NCBI GenBank assembly: GCA_030549335.1
Contig: CM060183.1
Coordinates: forward strand, 29,091,052-29,155,051
Source: Pontederia crassipes
Taxonomy: Eukaryota > Streptophyta > Magnoliopsida > Commelinales > Pontederiaceae
Length of the DNA stretch: 64,000 nucleotides
Direction: 5' to 3'
In this document: positions 10,107-24,259 of the stretch, in pieces
How the letters are laid out: each line of letters starts with the position of its first letter
Numbering within the stretch: position 1 is the stretch's first letter
The notes under the pieces: model-generated
Told to the model about the DNA's origin: nothing
The model's input: only the letters and a program-made list of their open reading frames with translations
Database searches by the model: none
Program-made: the position numbers and the translations under genes

Positions 10107-12875
10107 CTATATAAATTTATTATTGTGCTTCTGCAAAAGAGCAGTTTCACTTATGCTGACAAAAGTTTATTTGATTACTTGTGCAAAACACATTATGCTG
10201 ATCAACATAGCAATAGATTTGGTTGTGAATACAGAGAATAAATACATATCAGTATATATACATACATATATGAGAAATAGAAAGAATCAACCTAGAATGA
10301 TATCAGATATGAAGGTAGTAGATGCTGAATCATGCATGCCACAAACTTGAGAAGAGGCTAAAGTGGTTATGGAATATGGGTGTCGTGCTTCCACCTTTGC
10401 ATCCGATAGCATTGCGCTGACTAAAAGAGCTTGTTTCAAAGCGCACGCCTAACTATGTACCCAAGAAATTAAATTTGAAACCTTAAGCAAATACTTATAA
10501 CCTGAATCAATTGTGCCAGTGAATATGAGTGTTTTATTCTATTCTAAAGCAATTACAAGCTCGCCGATCTTAGTATTCGTTTCATTTAAAATAGAACGAA
10601 TTTCTTCAGAAACAGGAGTTAATAGCAGAATATGTATATTTATGTGTTATTCAATGTGCCACACAAAGTTTACCACTTAGAAAAAGTTTCTGCCGCTTCA
10701 AAACCATTGGCCTTCTCTCGTTGAGGAGCATTATGTGAAACTTTGTGACGTATTCTTGTGTTTTCTTTACAAGATTATAACATGCTTCTTCAAGGATATT
10801 GTTCTTGTTAGCAGATTCTCCTCCTTTTTTCTTTATCTATTTCATAGTAGAGGAGTACCTGATATACGGCTCAAGTCTAGTGCTTTTGAAGTCCGTATTC
10901 TATAGGCAGACCAAGAATCCTAATACTTTCCTTTTTCTTTCTATTCTTTTAATTCTATTTCTGTGTGCATCTGACGGAGTATGGATTGAATTAATTGCAA
11001 ATGTCAACGTGAATATTTGTTAAAGTTCTGAAGCTACTGATAAATCATCATATATTGCATATAGATTGAACTTGTGTTATGGGCTACTGAAGTCCGATAT
11101 TAATGCGAACACGAGAGAAAAAAAAGTGGCATGCAATTTTATATGTGAAGCATCATGTTCAATCCTCATATATAACTTTTCATGTCCTCTTATTTATCTT
11201 TTCTTTATATGCTTTCAACGAATACAAATTCTATAATATTTTCCTGCAGGACTCGATACTTTGTAAGTTCATCTTTACTTTGATCACTGGCCACTTTCAG
11301 AGATTCCTGATCTCATTATTTTCAAGTTGGAGAGCCAGCGACCCTTGTGGATTGGATTATGCTGTTCTATTCGCCGCTGCACAGTTGATGACCTTCACTG
11401 TTTCAACACTCAGAGATTAAAAGAAATAGCTTCTCCGGAGTTGGAGGGTTAAAGAAGCAGGAGAGTGACTGTTAAAAGATTCCGATCGAAGATATTAACA
11501 CTGACATGAAAAGCCTTTTGTTCCTCCTTCAAGGTCAATATGCAAGTAGATTTGGACACAAGCATGTTCACTTGGACCTCAGAACTCCCCACATTTTGAA
11601 CCCTGCAATAAATTGTCTTTTTCTAGGCGGATTGCTTTCTCCCAGATTGTTAATGTTAAGCTCACTGTTCTTTTCCACTGGATTTTATACCAAACTTTAT
11701 TAAATATTAATGAATTCGAGATGCCAGGAAATGTACGTAGAGTACTAGTGCTGAAAAGTATGAATCTTTCAGGGATGAACTGAGAGTCGTACTTCTACTC
11801 CTATGACTTTGGAATGGACTGGTCAAGGCCTGCCATTGTCCTACAATCTTACTTGGCTCGATCACGCAGATTTGCTTCAGTGGAATCATCGCCAGTAGTC
11901 TGGTCCAAATGTAAAGTTCTCTTTCTGCGAGAGGTGGAGACTTAACATCCATCAGGAGTGCAGATACTTTCTTGTATCAATTTGCTTAATAGCTGCTCTA
12001 GGAATCTGTATTGGACAAAAGCAGTCTTACATATAAAGATTCCTGTAGATAACAAGAATCCTTATCAAATTCCACGTCCATAAAGCGATGACTGGATTCT
12101 TCCTTTGCTCTATCATTGTAGATTTGTAGGATACTGCTGATCAAATTACTTGCAAGTTCCTTTCAGGCAAGTTGTCTGACTCCATTGCTGCCGTTGCGTT
12201 GATCTTATCGGAATATATATTTCGATCAGCCGATTCTAAGATACAGTCCTTTTCAAGCTGAAAGAAGACGATGCCACAAGCAAGGAAGAGTGGGAGGGCC
12301 AAAAGACTGGATACTGCAGCTTTTCACATTGTGTCATATTCGTTGGCTTAATTGTTTATCTGGACATCTTTAACGTTCCCTTAAAGCAAATGAAATGACA
12401 TCAGGAATGCTCCATTTCCCAAATGCTCGTGGAATCTTAGCTCAACTCAGAGGGATACTGAACAAATCTCTTAAAAGATCTAAATATTCCACTTTGTAAA
12501 AATTCTCAGCGGGATCAAAAGATTTGTCCATCCACACGACAGCCTTAAAATGGAGATCAGATTATCTTATCACAGATGCCATGGGGAGTTCATGATTTTC
12601 GAACTTTTATTCCAAAACGATTTGTCCCGGTAACCTTATATTTTTTTACCAAAGCTTTCTATTCTTTTCAGTCATATTGATTGTATTTCCATTACAATTA
12701 TTTCTTAATTTATTTTCAATATATATATATATATATATATATGTCAGTAGTGTTCATCAGAATATTTTTGTATATTTATAATAATTTCACATCGTCTAAG
12801 TAATTTTCAATAATGATCTTTCAACTCTCATCTTTATCTTGTCGCACTTGTCAACTTATAATTTGTAATAAATTT
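10107..12875. other. Gene-free stretch right of the Copia element
   Basis: About 2.8 kb. Open frames of 65-105 codons near 10.8-11.95 kb were read on both strands and show no known domain, and none is joined by good splice sites. A (TA)n run lies at 12720-12741. It may contain an old, unrecognised element or a gene fragment. Confidence 0.4.
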
Positions 12876-12949
12876 CCTTTATAGTAACTGCCGACTCTGA
12901 GTGGATGTCGTTCCTTTATAGTAACTGCCGACTCTGAGTGGATGTCGTT
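12876..12949. repeat. Perfect tandem duplication of a 37-mer
   Basis: Two identical adjacent copies (12876-12912 and 12913-12949) starting CCTTTATAGTAACTGCC. No differences between copies, so the duplication is recent or recently homogenised. Confidence 0.95.
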
Positions 12950-14465
12950 CAACATCTATATCTATATTATATTAAAAGCAAAGAAGTTTCTAAGGAGGAA
13001 ATGACATTTTCATATTTTTTACAATTAATTTTTTTATATTAACATTATGTGCATGCAACGTGTGGTAATCTCCTGGAGCAACATTATAGCATAGTTGGTC
13101 ATGTGTCCATGTATTTGGTAATTATCAAAATTTATTTTTGTTGTAATATATTAACATGTAGTTTAGAATATTTTCATGCTAACCATTTAGAGGAATATCT
13201 ATATATCTAAATCTATCTATCTATATTATCTATCTATCTATATACTAATTTAAAAGTTAAAATAAAAATATTAATTAAGAAATTAATTTCATCCACTATT
13301 AAAATATTAGTGAAATGAACATAATTTTTCCATTGGTTCAGAAAAATAACTCTAATCTATAAAACATATAACTAATGAAAATATTTTTAAAATTACTTTG
13401 TCTAACATTTCTTTTATATTTTGAATAAATGAAAACTTGATAACTACCTGAAGCACTTATTGCAACCTTATCCCCGGTCTTGATTATAAATATGGACACT
13501 CAACAACATACGTGTACACTCACTTCAACAATGATTTATGAATCACTATTTAAAAATCACATTCATGTTTTATATGTTGATGTTGTTGGATCAAACCAGC
13601 AGAAAGTATAAGACATGAATGTGGTATCAAATAGGGATTATCTATTGCATATATAGTTCCACACATATACAAAGAGTCATGCAAATAAATCTAGAGGTAA
13701 TTGTTGCATCTTTGTATGTTAGTTTACTCCATATTCTTAGGATTTCTTACATTTGTTTTGCGCTTGAATTATTAAATTAATACAGATATATTTCACATAT
13801 AATCATGTGCAGGTATTTAAGCAAAAATAAAGTGTTACAATTTACCCAACAAATTAAAGATTGAACATAGATGTCAAAATATTAATGTTATTAACTAAAT
13901 AAATTATTACTTTGACAATAAAATGATTATATAAAATTTTCTTTTATTATTCTATTCAGTCATGGTTTCTTTTTATAATTTGATTTTTTATGAATAAATT
14001 GGTTTATTAGAGTTTATTATTATGCACACTAATTATTCTCAAAAAAATTATTCAACACTATCTAATAATAAAGTTTTGGTATTTGGACTCCATTTTGAAT
14101 TTAATTTTAGTTGTATCCACACTTAGTCATTATTAGTAAGATAGATACATTTAAAATATTTAATATTTATTTGATTAATATGTTATAATTTATAGTGGAT
14201 TAAAATTAGTTTTTGAGGAAATGACAATGATAATATATTTTCATATTTATCTACATTATATCTTTTATGATTAGGTTTGGTATCCATATTATTTTTTGGA
14301 CCATAGCTTGAAATATGAATTCACATGTTTTATTCTTCGAACATTCATGTTACAATTAAAATTTCCATTAGTTCTTCTATTCATATTTTAATTATTTAAG
14401 TATCTATATCATCTGTTTGTGGCTAATATGGATGCATGTATTATATGTGATATGTGATATATATA

Positions 14466-14558
<93 letters not shown>

Positions 14559-15264
14559 CTAACCTATTCATGCTATATATGTCAAATGGATGCAAGTGAC
14601 TGCAAAATGTTTAAATAAAGTACACTTACCAAAGTGTATTATGTTTTACTTATTATGTATATATTATATTTATAATTTTATACAATATTAGTATCCTTGA
14701 TGAATGCATTGTTAGAAGATCCTACATGATAAACTTAAAAAGTAAATAAGATAAACATGAGAGTTACTCTTTCCAAGAATTTTATAATTTTTTATTAAGA
14801 ACGTATCAATTAACTTATAATTAATTTCAATTTTACCAAAAATAAAATAGCAATCACAATAATTTATATAATTATACATTGACGCACGGAGATATTACCA
14901 TGTGTTTAAAATTAGTTAACTCCATAAATGCAATATTTTAATAAAACTTATCATGTTTATAAATAATTATAAGTAAAATTAATTAATACGATATATCTAA
15001 TTAAAATATTAATGCATCACAGTTTTTTAGGTGTCATAACTATTTTACTTTTACAATTTTATCTGTTAAATATTTTAAAATCATCAAGACCATCTATCTT
15101 ACATTCAGTCAGGTGAAATATTTTTTTTTTGCAATTATTTATGTATAGGAAAAAAATAAGATGGAAGCATATTTTTTAAATACTTGATATTTATTAAATA
15201 ATTAATATTTACATTATATGTATACTGTATTTGAAATAAAATGAACAAGCTAACATGGCATCCT
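12950..15264. other. AT-rich intergenic region with microsatellites
   Basis: Very AT-rich with no coding frame of note. It holds TATC/TA runs near 13200-13240 and a compound microsatellite, (TA)n at about 14463-14510 passing directly into (GA)n up to 14555. No intact mobile element was recognised, though degenerate AT-rich elements may be present. Confidence 0.6.
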
Positions 15265-15267
15265 ATA

Positions 15268-15509
15268 GGGGCTGTTTGGGTGAAAAAAGTTTGTCCCAAA
15301 ACATGGTGGCTTTGACCCTGCTGCTGTCCCTAGCCTTTGTTCTAACGAGAGCAAGCTAGTTCTAGCAGTCATGAAGAACTGATTTACTCCATTTTTTTTG
15401 TTGTTCTCGTCATTATTATAGGGGTTCCACATGTAAAAAAAATGATGTTTGGCTACTTGTTCAAGAACAAGACCTTTGTTCCTATTTTATTCTGATACCA
15501 AACAGCCCC
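15268..15509. mobile_element. MITE-like element, 242 bp
   Basis: Terminal inverted repeats GGGGCTGTTTGG at 15268-15279 and its complement at 15498-15509, flanked on both sides by ATA. GGGCTGTTTGG-type ends with a 3-bp target duplication are common in PIF/Harbinger-like MITEs, though an ATA target is not the usual TTA/TAA, so the superfamily is unsure. The 60-codon minus-strand frame inside is not a gene. Confidence 0.65.
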
Positions 15510-15942
15510 ATAGTGGTTATCATTTAAGAGTAGTTTAAAAGTTATTTATAATTTTTGAAAAAATTCTCAAGACAACCCCCCAAAATATTAAATATAAGCA
15601 ACTAAAATTTCTATTAAATATTAATATAAAATAATAAAGACACATTTTATGTGTACTACTCGCATATCGTGCGGTCTTCACACTAGTTCAAATAAATACG
15701 TAAAAGTAAAGGAGGCCTTATTGCCACGGAAGCCTCTAATGCCACCATAGTCCATAGAGGCTTACTGACACTCCAAAATAAAATAATTTTACAATTTTAC
15801 CCTTTCTGGCTTTATTATTTTACATTGGAAACTTCACCTATATGCTAGGGTCTAGTGACGTGATCATTAAAAAATACAATGGCTGAAGTAATTTATATTC
15901 TTTTTTATATAATTAGAAAAAGTAGAATGTAATATATAAGTA

Positions 15943-18234
15943 GGGTTTAATGTATATGTGAAGCAGCAAGTGCTTCACACCTTGCGAAGCGACACTTGAA
16001 CCGTCCAGATATGATCCAACGGCTCATACTAAAGCGCCCGTTTAGATGGGATCGAACGGATGGTATACATCTCGCGATATTTTGATCAGATTTTTCCATA
16101 CTGCTCGAATTTTTCCATTCCCGTTTTCCCCCTTTGTGTTTCCCTCCTCCCTCCCTCTCGAAGCCAGACCCTCCTTCGCTCGCATATCGGCTCGTTCTTC
16201 TCCAGCGAGCACAGGGACGGCGGCCAGAAGATCCAGGTGAGATTCTCCCAACCTTTCCCTCTCTCTCTCTCTATCTCTCGTCCTCCTCTCCCTCTCAAAT
16301 TTTCGCTCCCGCTATAGATTGACGACCGGAGGCTCTAGATCTCCTTCTCTGACGAGCGTAGGGATGGAGACGGTAGCACCAGACCTCCTTCTCTGGCGAG
16401 CGCAAGAGCGGCGGTTGACAGCTCTAGGCGAGGTGCTCCAGAAGTCTCCCTCTCTCTTTTGCTCCTTTTTTTTCATTTCATTTCACCTGGCTGATTTTGT
16501 CACGTGTTGATTTTTCCTTCAACACAATACTGCCATATATTTCTCTTCATGAATTATACTCCCTTAATTTGAATTTCATTTGAAGTTTAGCATAATTGTG
16601 TTTGTAGTTCTATTTACTCGGGGTGTTCGGATGCTTTTTTTTTTTACATTGAGCCCACAATTGTAACACATTCAACTGTTGTTTTCTCCATGATCTTTGT
16701 AGGTAGGTGACCTTGTTCTTTTTGCATAGGTGGGATTCTGAAGAACACACTAAGACCACTACTTCCTGATTCTTGTGATGCCAAACGCAGATCATCGATG
16801 GAGCAATGCTGGTTAATTGAACCAATAAAATGACCAAATTTTATAGAGATTGCGAGCAGATTAAGAGCTATGGGAGCATAAATTAATCCGATATTATGTG
16901 GAAAAGTTCATGTCCACAACATTGAGAATAATGTCTAATGCTTTGATCTGTTCCAATACCAAAATCCAAGAATAATTAAAATATTTATTTGAGTAAAGTT
17001 CATTGAGACTACAGATTTTTTTTATTTGTGTATATGAATGGAATTGCATTATATTGAGATCTCAAGAATTATAGCATGGCTTGCATAATGTTGGATTGGT
17101 CAACCTATCACAGTAATTTTTTTCTGGCCAAATATACCAATTGCATGTCATATTCTCTCATTGCGAGGAATATAGAACACTATTTTCATCTTTCATATTT
17201 CAATGAGTGTCATTTACAAAGCAAGAATACGATTTATCAGATATTCTTCTGTTACTTTAAAGCATAAATATGATAATGAGAATATGTAACATATGCTAGT
17301 CATAACACCAAAAATTTTGGTTCCAATGACGATAACTTTTGCCTCTAAAACTCTGTAATATGAACATTTTCATTGGCCACCTGCGTATGATCTGAAAGGA
17401 AAAACTAAATAATAGGATGGATCAGGTGGAAACCAAAAAATAAAAAGTTATGGAAGTCTACAAGTTTAGATGTTAGCCATCAGCCATCTAATCTTGGCAA
17501 TATAAATAAAAAAGATGTAAACTACAATCTTTATTATTTTTGTGCATGAATGATGCGGCAATAGTATATTATTTTCAAGATCTCTTAATAATATCTGCAC
17601 AAGTTTTGCCAAGAACCACTACCAAATTCTCAATTGTAGAACTAAACAGGACTAAACTATGACCTCCTTTGCATCTTGAGATCATTTATCTATAAGTTAA
17701 GCGATTGTTGTCATTGATGAACTAGTTATTGATCTGCTTCAATTGTAGGTCTATTTCTTGCATCAACCATGCTTTGTCATCCTCCTGCAATGAATAAGCA
17801 ACTCACAACCTGCAATTGACATTATTATTCAAGACATAATTCGAAATATACTTGTGCACAAAGGAACTCATTGTTGGGTATGGCCATTTGAGACTGCCAC
17901 CAAGCCTTCAGTGTAGAAGCCTTCAGTGTAGAAACCTTCGGTGAGCCATCGGTCGCCAATCTACAATGGGAGCGAGGGCCGGAGAGAGGTCAGGAGTGTC
18001 TCGCTTGGAGCTGCCAATCACCTCCCTTGCGCTCGCCAGACAAGGAGGTCTACTTCGCTCGCTGGAAAAGGAGATTTGGAACCGTCGTTCGCCGATCTAC
18101 AGCGGGAGCGAAAATCAGAGAGAGAGAGAGAGACAATCGCCGCCTTTGTGCTCGCCAAAAAGGGTGGTCTACTTCGCTAGTCGGAGAAGGAGATTTGGAG
18201 CCATCGTTCGCCGTTCTGCAGCGAGAGCGAAAAT

Positions 18235-18283
<49 letters not shown>

Positions 18284-18596
18284 CCGGGAGCATCTCGCCT
18301 AGAGCTGCCAGACGTCGCCTTGCGTTCGCCGGAGAAGGAGCCGACTTGCAGCGGGAGCAAGGAGGGTCTGACTGAGAGAGAGAGAAGGGTAGGAGGCAAA
18401 CTGAAAGGGGAAAAAGGGGAAAGGCAACATTCGAGCATGATGGAAATATTTGATCAAAATATCGCGAGATGTATACCATCCGTCCGATCCCATCTGAACG
18501 GGCGCTTTCGTATGAGCTGCTGGATCACATCTGGACGGTTCAAGTGTCGCTTCGCAGGGTGTGAAGCACTTGCTGCTTCACATATACATTAAACCC
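15943..18596. mobile_element. Non-autonomous Mutator-like element (MULE), 2.65 kb
   Basis: Long terminal inverted repeats begin GGGTTTAATGTATATGTG at 15943 and end with the complement at 18596. They align for about 175 bp at high identity and more weakly to about 260 bp. The 9-bp duplication ATATAAGTA flanks it perfectly (15934-15942 and 18597-18605), the target size typical of MULEs. Inside are GA microsatellites, a tandem array near the right arm and about 1.4 kb of AT-rich sequence at 16.5-17.9 kb without recognisable coding. No MULE transposase is present. It could be a Pack-MULE, but no captured gene was recognised. Confidence 0.93.
17941..18370. repeat. ~120-bp tandem repeats in the MULE right arm
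   Basis: About three imperfect units, each carrying a GGAGATTTGGA-type core (18069 and 18189), a CGTTCGCCG...CAGCGGGAGCG segment and a GA run (the longest near 18238-18280). Long plus-strand frames here come from the Arg/Glu-rich repeat and are not counted as genes. Confidence 0.8.
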
Positions 18597-18784
18597 ATAT
18601 AAGTATATTCTAACAACAATAAAGAAATTTGAGAAATCTCCGCCATAATAAAAATAAAAATAAAGAATAATTAAAGAAGTTAAGTAATGTTAATAAAATT
18701 AGAAATTGATTTTTTCTTTAATTTAAAGTTTATTTTGTGAGGTTAAAAAGCCTTGCTAACATTAGTCTAATATTTTTCTAAAAG

Positions 18785-18787
<3 letters not shown>

Positions 18788-18846
<59 letters not shown>
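18788..18846. repeat. (TA)n microsatellite
   Basis: Continuous TA run of about 59 bp just right of the MULE. Confidence 0.95.
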
Positions 18847-18848
<2 letters not shown>

Positions 18849-19228
18849 TATTATTCTAATAAATATTCTCTAATATTACTTCGCTCTTTCTAGTTTTGCA
18901 TTGGAAACCTAAAAATCCTTACCTCTGGCCAACAATTATATTATGTATATACTTCCATGAACAATTGAAGCAAAACAAAATGTGATTATAAAATTATAGT
19001 ACATTGTATAATATTTTTTATATTTTTAAATAATATTTTTATAATTATTTTATTTAGTTATTACACTGCAACATGAGGCTAAAAATGTATAATACTCTTC
19101 TTATAATTAAACTAATGGAGTCGTCAAAAAAAATTAAAAAATAATTAAACTAATGGAGCTATGTAATACGCGCAGCTAGATAAATCAACAATCAAATGAA
19201 TTGATTTCTTATCAAATTACTTTTTTCC

Positions 19229-19375
19229 CCCGGGAAACGACGCTAATCGTCCAACCCAACTAACGCTAAGAGTTATGCGCACTAATCACGAGTTGAAGTC
19301 TCGGCCCATCATCGAACCCGACTATTCTGATGTCGTCCCGGACAGCATACCTAACTATGACAAATGAGATTCCCA
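19229..19375 (-). repeat. Dispersed SINE-like repeat, 5'-truncated copy
   Basis: Aligns in the same orientation with 31254-31412: shared landmarks are a GCGC(A)AAT...GTTGAA segment, CCATCGAA(T/C)CC, then CGTCCCG and CCTAACAA/CCCAACAA. The tRNA-like head seen in the other copy is missing here. Confidence 0.55.
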
Positions 19376-19379
19376 ACAA

Positions 19380-21165
19380 AAATTTTTTGTATCCACAAAA
19401 GTTCAAACTTTAAACTTTATTACTTAAACTATGAGGAAGTGCTATTCACTCTGCCCAACTTCTATTTGTAGATCACCTAACTTTAATTACATTTTTATTT
19501 TTGTTATGATCGGAATTTCTCAGTTTCTTACATTGTTTTTAGAATGACCCATCATAAAAAAATCAACTGTTAAGAAGTATAATATTTTTTAATGATATGA
19601 AGACATAGAGTGGAGTTGTCAGTTCAAAATAATAAAGCAACAAAGGACAAAATTGTCAAATTACCTTTTTTTAGTGGCAGCAAGTTTTTGAAGAGTGACA
19701 ATATAGACTTCCTATTGCCTATTGTCATTCCTCTATCCTTTAATGCCACTTTCAAAATTGAGTTATGGACTAAATTACCCATCACAGCACCCACACCATG
19801 ACAGCACTCTGCACTCGTGGCATGCAATCGATAAAATATTTAATTATTCAAAAAACATTTAGTTTATTTTAAAATTAAATAATATAATTAACGTATTCAT
19901 ACTTTTGGTCAAAATTGACCAAAATAGTTTATTACAAAATTAAGTGGTATCAATGAAAATAAATAAATTTATTATAACTTATAGTGTTATTTTTATAATT
20001 CTGAATTTCTTCATTTAATGTATTAAAGATATGATAAATTGGTACTTGGTACTAACATTTCTTTTTTAGCCGATATTTTATGTTCTGTTGGGTTATAATA
20101 ATTGATAAAACACTGAGTAAACTTTTCATGATAAATAAATTTGATAAAACATGATTATTATCTTTACATGGATATACTATATTAATATAATAATGTGCCA
20201 AATTGTATATATTACATAAAAAATTAAAATGTGAACACGTCCGACATATATTTTGCAACGAGATAGTATAAATTTTAAAAAAAAATTATGAACCATTAGC
20301 TTTTTCATTGACAAATTTTGGGTTTAATTTCTAGCTTTTGCAAGGGCTTATCTTTTCAATGATATTAGATACTATAGCAGCATATATGAGAACAATATTA
20401 TTATAATTATAGTTTGATGATTATATTTTATTTCAAAAATAGAACATGGGGTTCTGAAGCTAAAAAATGTTTATTATAATTATTGTTCTTAATTATATTA
20501 TATTCATATAAAAATGTATTTTAATATACTTTAAATTTCTATTCATAAATAGTACCATATATATGGTTATCACTTTTCTATATGATAAGATCCATTAATT
20601 ACCTCATTTGATCTTAAAAAATAATAAATTAGTTAACTATCTTATTTGATCTTAAAAATAATTAAATATTTGTTTAATAATTAAATATTTTAATATTATT
20701 TTTGTTATGGTGAGGGTGACCTGACTACCATCACATCTCACGTTACTTGATGATATAAAGGGCAATTTCGTCCATAATTATTTTTGGGAGTGGCAGCAAT
20801 GGTGAGAGGAGCAGCGATAAGGGCTCCCAAAGTAAAAAGGGAGAGAGAAAGGGGTGATGCCTCATCTCCTCTAGGGTCGAGCATTGAATCATTAAGTCGG
20901 GTAAAAAATTTGGTCAAATTTAATGTCAAGGGAACCCGTTGGGTGTTTTGAGTCAAAATCGATTCTGTCGCCTAGAAATTTGACATGGAACGTGGCTTGA
21001 TAAGTTATTTTTATATTGAATTTGTAGTTATAAACTCGCGCAAAATTAAAATTCTAAAATTTAAATCCCTAAATGCCCATAAAAAACCCTCCTCGCAAGT
21101 GGAGGCTGCTCTCCACCTTCTCTCTCTATCGCTTGCAAGCTCGGTGGCAACCCTCCATCTTCCCT
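19380..21165. other. AT-rich intergenic region
   Basis: No supported gene. Short frames at 19.6-19.8, 20.05-20.26 and 20.74-20.96 kb (minus strand) lack domains. A GAGAGGAGCAGCG-type GC-richer patch lies near 20800-20870. Confidence 0.45.
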
Positions 21166-21335
21166 CGCTCGCGAGTCAGCAAATGGGAGCTGCCCTACCC
21201 CTTCTTGCTCGCAAGATCGGCAGCGAGCAACAGTGGTGCTGCCCTACCCCATTCCCACTCCGTCTGCAAGGTCAATGGACGAGAGCTGTCCTACCCCGTT
21301 CCCACTCTGTCTGCAAGCAAGATCGGCGGCCTCTC
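21166..21335. repeat. Degenerate GC-richer repeats
   Basis: Repeated phrases GAGCTGCCCTACCCC, TTCCCACTC(C/T)GTCTGCAAG and GCAAGATCGGC occur two or three times each at ~60-70 bp spacing. The overlapping open frames of 87-164 codons in three phases are by-products of this repetition. It resembles the arms of the MULE-type elements elsewhere, but no terminal repeats were found. Confidence 0.5.
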
Positions 21336-21477
21336 TGTTATTTGGATACTGTTGCTCAATCACTTACATCCTCTCATTTTTTTTCTCACTCACGACTCTC
21401 CCTCTCCCTCTTCCTCAACCTTACGCTCGACCGACCTCTCGTCACTCGAGTCACAAAATTGTTGCCATCAACTCCAT

Positions 21478-21597
21478 GAGTCTCCATCAACTATAAAGGG
21501 TCTCAATCGATCGTAAGAATCTCCATCGACCATGAGGATATCCTTCGACCATAAGAGCTTACATTAATCATAAATCCCTCAATCGACCATGAAGATG
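21478..21597. repeat. ~20-bp degenerate minisatellite
   Basis: About six units of the form TCTCCATCGACCATGAGGA with drift (AATCTCCATCGACCATGA, ATATCCTTCGACCATAA, ATCCCTCAATCGACCATGA). Confidence 0.75.
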
Positions 21598-21599
21598 TT

Positions 21600-23498
21600 A
21601 ATTTAACAATTCAATAGTAACCAATTTTTCATATCATTACTTAGATGATGCATAATCAATCTCATTCATTCAATCTATCAATTTATAATAATGAACAATA
21701 GGTCAATAATCTATAATCAATTATCACACATCAATTCTCAATTATTGATTAGCATCAATTAATATAATAAGCACAATCAATATGAAGACAAATACATATC
21801 AATGCATGGTCAAGAATAATCAAACATAGTAGAAAATAGATTTTTTGCCCTTCGAAAAATGGCCGGGTATAATGTAAACTCAGGCCGGGTTGGTTTGGTT
21901 CACCTCAATCTATGTTGAAATCCAAGCCGCACTAGTCACAACACAGGCCATGTTCATTGAACATGATCCGTTTTAATCCAATTCAATTCAGGTCCTCCAG
22001 AACTTGATCCGTGTCAAATAGTGCCTGACATGTCAAGATAAATTCGAGCTGTGTTGAATTGAACCCAGGCCGGGTTCTATCATCGTCGAAAAATTATATT
22101 TTCGACACAACTTCCAGTCATCATATCTATGATATTCAATTGATACAAACAATATATCAATTTAATATTTTTATAATGGAGAAGAATCTAGGGCTCCATT
22201 TCATGAAAAACCGAGGCCATGGGACCTCCTTACGTACGTTAAGTTAGTTGAAAAATCAAGAATCCTTTGGTTTGCTAGCTGCACAAACATCGATACTTTG
22301 GTTGATGATTTCTCCGCGATGAGACCTTAAAACTCGTGCCTACTACTTTGGTCTAGTTCTCCTATGTCGAGGCTTCGAAATGATATGATGGCAATGCTCT
22401 CAAGTGTCTCGATTTATGAGAAAATGCAGAAGAAAAAAGGGACTCATGCAGAAATATTATGGAGGTAAATAATAGTTTCTAACTATTCTTTATGCCTTAT
22501 TTATAATTCTTAATTAAGATTTATGACTCTCTTTGAGCCTTGGGCTATTTCTCCATGACCATCCATAATTAATTATCTTATGTTAAATATTTAGATTTAA
22601 TTAAATCTAAATTTTACTAATTATTTCATAACCATATTTATAAAAAATCTATCTTTACTCAAATTCCTTTTCATCTCTTCAATAAGTTCTCTCAATTAAA
22701 TTGTACTTTCACCTTATTCTTTTATTTCCTTTTTTCTCTAATTTTTGGAATTATTTAATTTCATAATATTTTATCACTAATTTTAGGATTAAAGTAATAA
22801 TAAATATTATTTTAATAGTTAAAATATTTGTAAATTATAAGACTCTCAATTCTATTCTATTTGAGAGCCTTATATCCATTAAATATTCTTTTGGATCTCA
22901 AATCAAATTGAAATTCATAATCTCAATCTAATTATAATTCTTACTTCCAATAGGATTTAATATTTCTTTCTTTTCTTTTTTTCTTTCTAACCATACTTTT
23001 ATTCTCTCTAATTCTAATTCCTTCTTGAAGTAGGATTAACCTTTCTTTCTTTCCAATTATATCTCTATTTCTTCTCAAATTTCATTTTTATCCATTAAAC
23101 TTGGGCTAAATTACTTTATTGCCCTTATTAAAATCTTGTGGTGTTACATAACTAGTTATGTTCCATATTATACTTTAGATCTAAAAGTAATTGAAATTTG
23201 AGAGAAGTTTTAGAAAATTCCAATGTTCCAATTTCATAGAGAACTCATAAAAAATTTACATGTGCAGTTTAAAGTTTGATGATATGAATCTTAACATAGG
23301 AAATTATAATAACTTTAATTATTTGATGTACTAATGACATAATCAAATAACTTAAATCATCATATATCATTAAATATTAATATAATCATAAGTTTACAAT
23401 TTACACCTAGGTATATCCCTTTAGTAAACTCTTATTTTCTAACACTACGCGCAAAGAATATAAACTAACACAAATAATTAAAACTGAGAGAGAAAGAG
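21600..23498. other. AT-rich intergenic region
   Basis: No gene recognised. The part at 21860-22090 has repeated GGCCGGGT and CCAGGCCGGG phrases and could be an old MITE like those elsewhere, but terminal repeats were not found. The rest is AT-rich and featureless. Confidence 0.45.
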
Positions 23499-24072
23499 AA
23501 GAAAAGCGGAAAAAATACACAAATGCTCTCCAACTTTAACGTTTGCTCAGCGATACCCACCAACTTCACTTTGTAACACAAATGTCCTCCATCTTGAAAT
23601 TTGTTGCATGGAATGCCCTTCCGATAGGGAATATTTGATTTCTCGATCGGTCCGCTGATATGGCAATGCTCTATCTTCGCCATGCAGAAGAGCATTTGAC
23701 GTGGCACCGCCACGCAGACTCCACGTCACTAAATTAATAAAAAAATAATATAATATTAAAAAATTAAAATAAATGCTTCCTCCCCTCTCTCCAGCGTCCT
23801 CGCCAGTGGAGCACCGGAGGGAGAAGAGGAGGGGGCCGCCGCACCAACCCCTCTCCTCACCGGCGATGGATAAGAGAGGAGGGAAGGGTGGAGGTGGCAC
23901 CTGCACCCATTCGGGGCGGGGGCGATCCCGTCCCCGTCGGTTGATCCCCGCCCCATCCCCAACCCCAATCCTTGGCATGAGGTCGCTTGAACTCTATTCC
24001 TGATCCCCACGGATACTCGATCCCCGACCTCAGTACTAATGATACACTATTGTAATTCTTCTCTGAACAAAT

Positions 24073-24166
24073 TGTATATATATATATATATATATACACA
24101 TATATATATATACACATATATGTGTATGTATATATATACATATATATATATATACACATATATGAA
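24073..24166. repeat. TA/CATA-rich microsatellite
   Basis: TA runs interrupted by ACACATA motifs over about 90 bp. Tyr/Ile-rich minus-strand frames here are repeat artefacts. Confidence 0.9.
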
Positions 24167-24259
24167 AATAAAAAAATATAAATAAAGCAGATAATGCATG
24201 TCGAGAAACCAATAGGAATATTTGAATTATACAAAGCCATCTTATATTAAAAAGGACAT

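Noticed and set aside
17941-18592. A 208-codon Arg/Glu-rich plus-strand frame and overlapping minus-strand frames
   Set aside because: They arise from GA runs and tandem units in the MULE arm and end within its terminal repeat.
20985-21516. Three overlapping plus-strand frames of 87-164 codons
   Set aside because: Three phases open at once over degenerate repeats, with no domain and no splice context.
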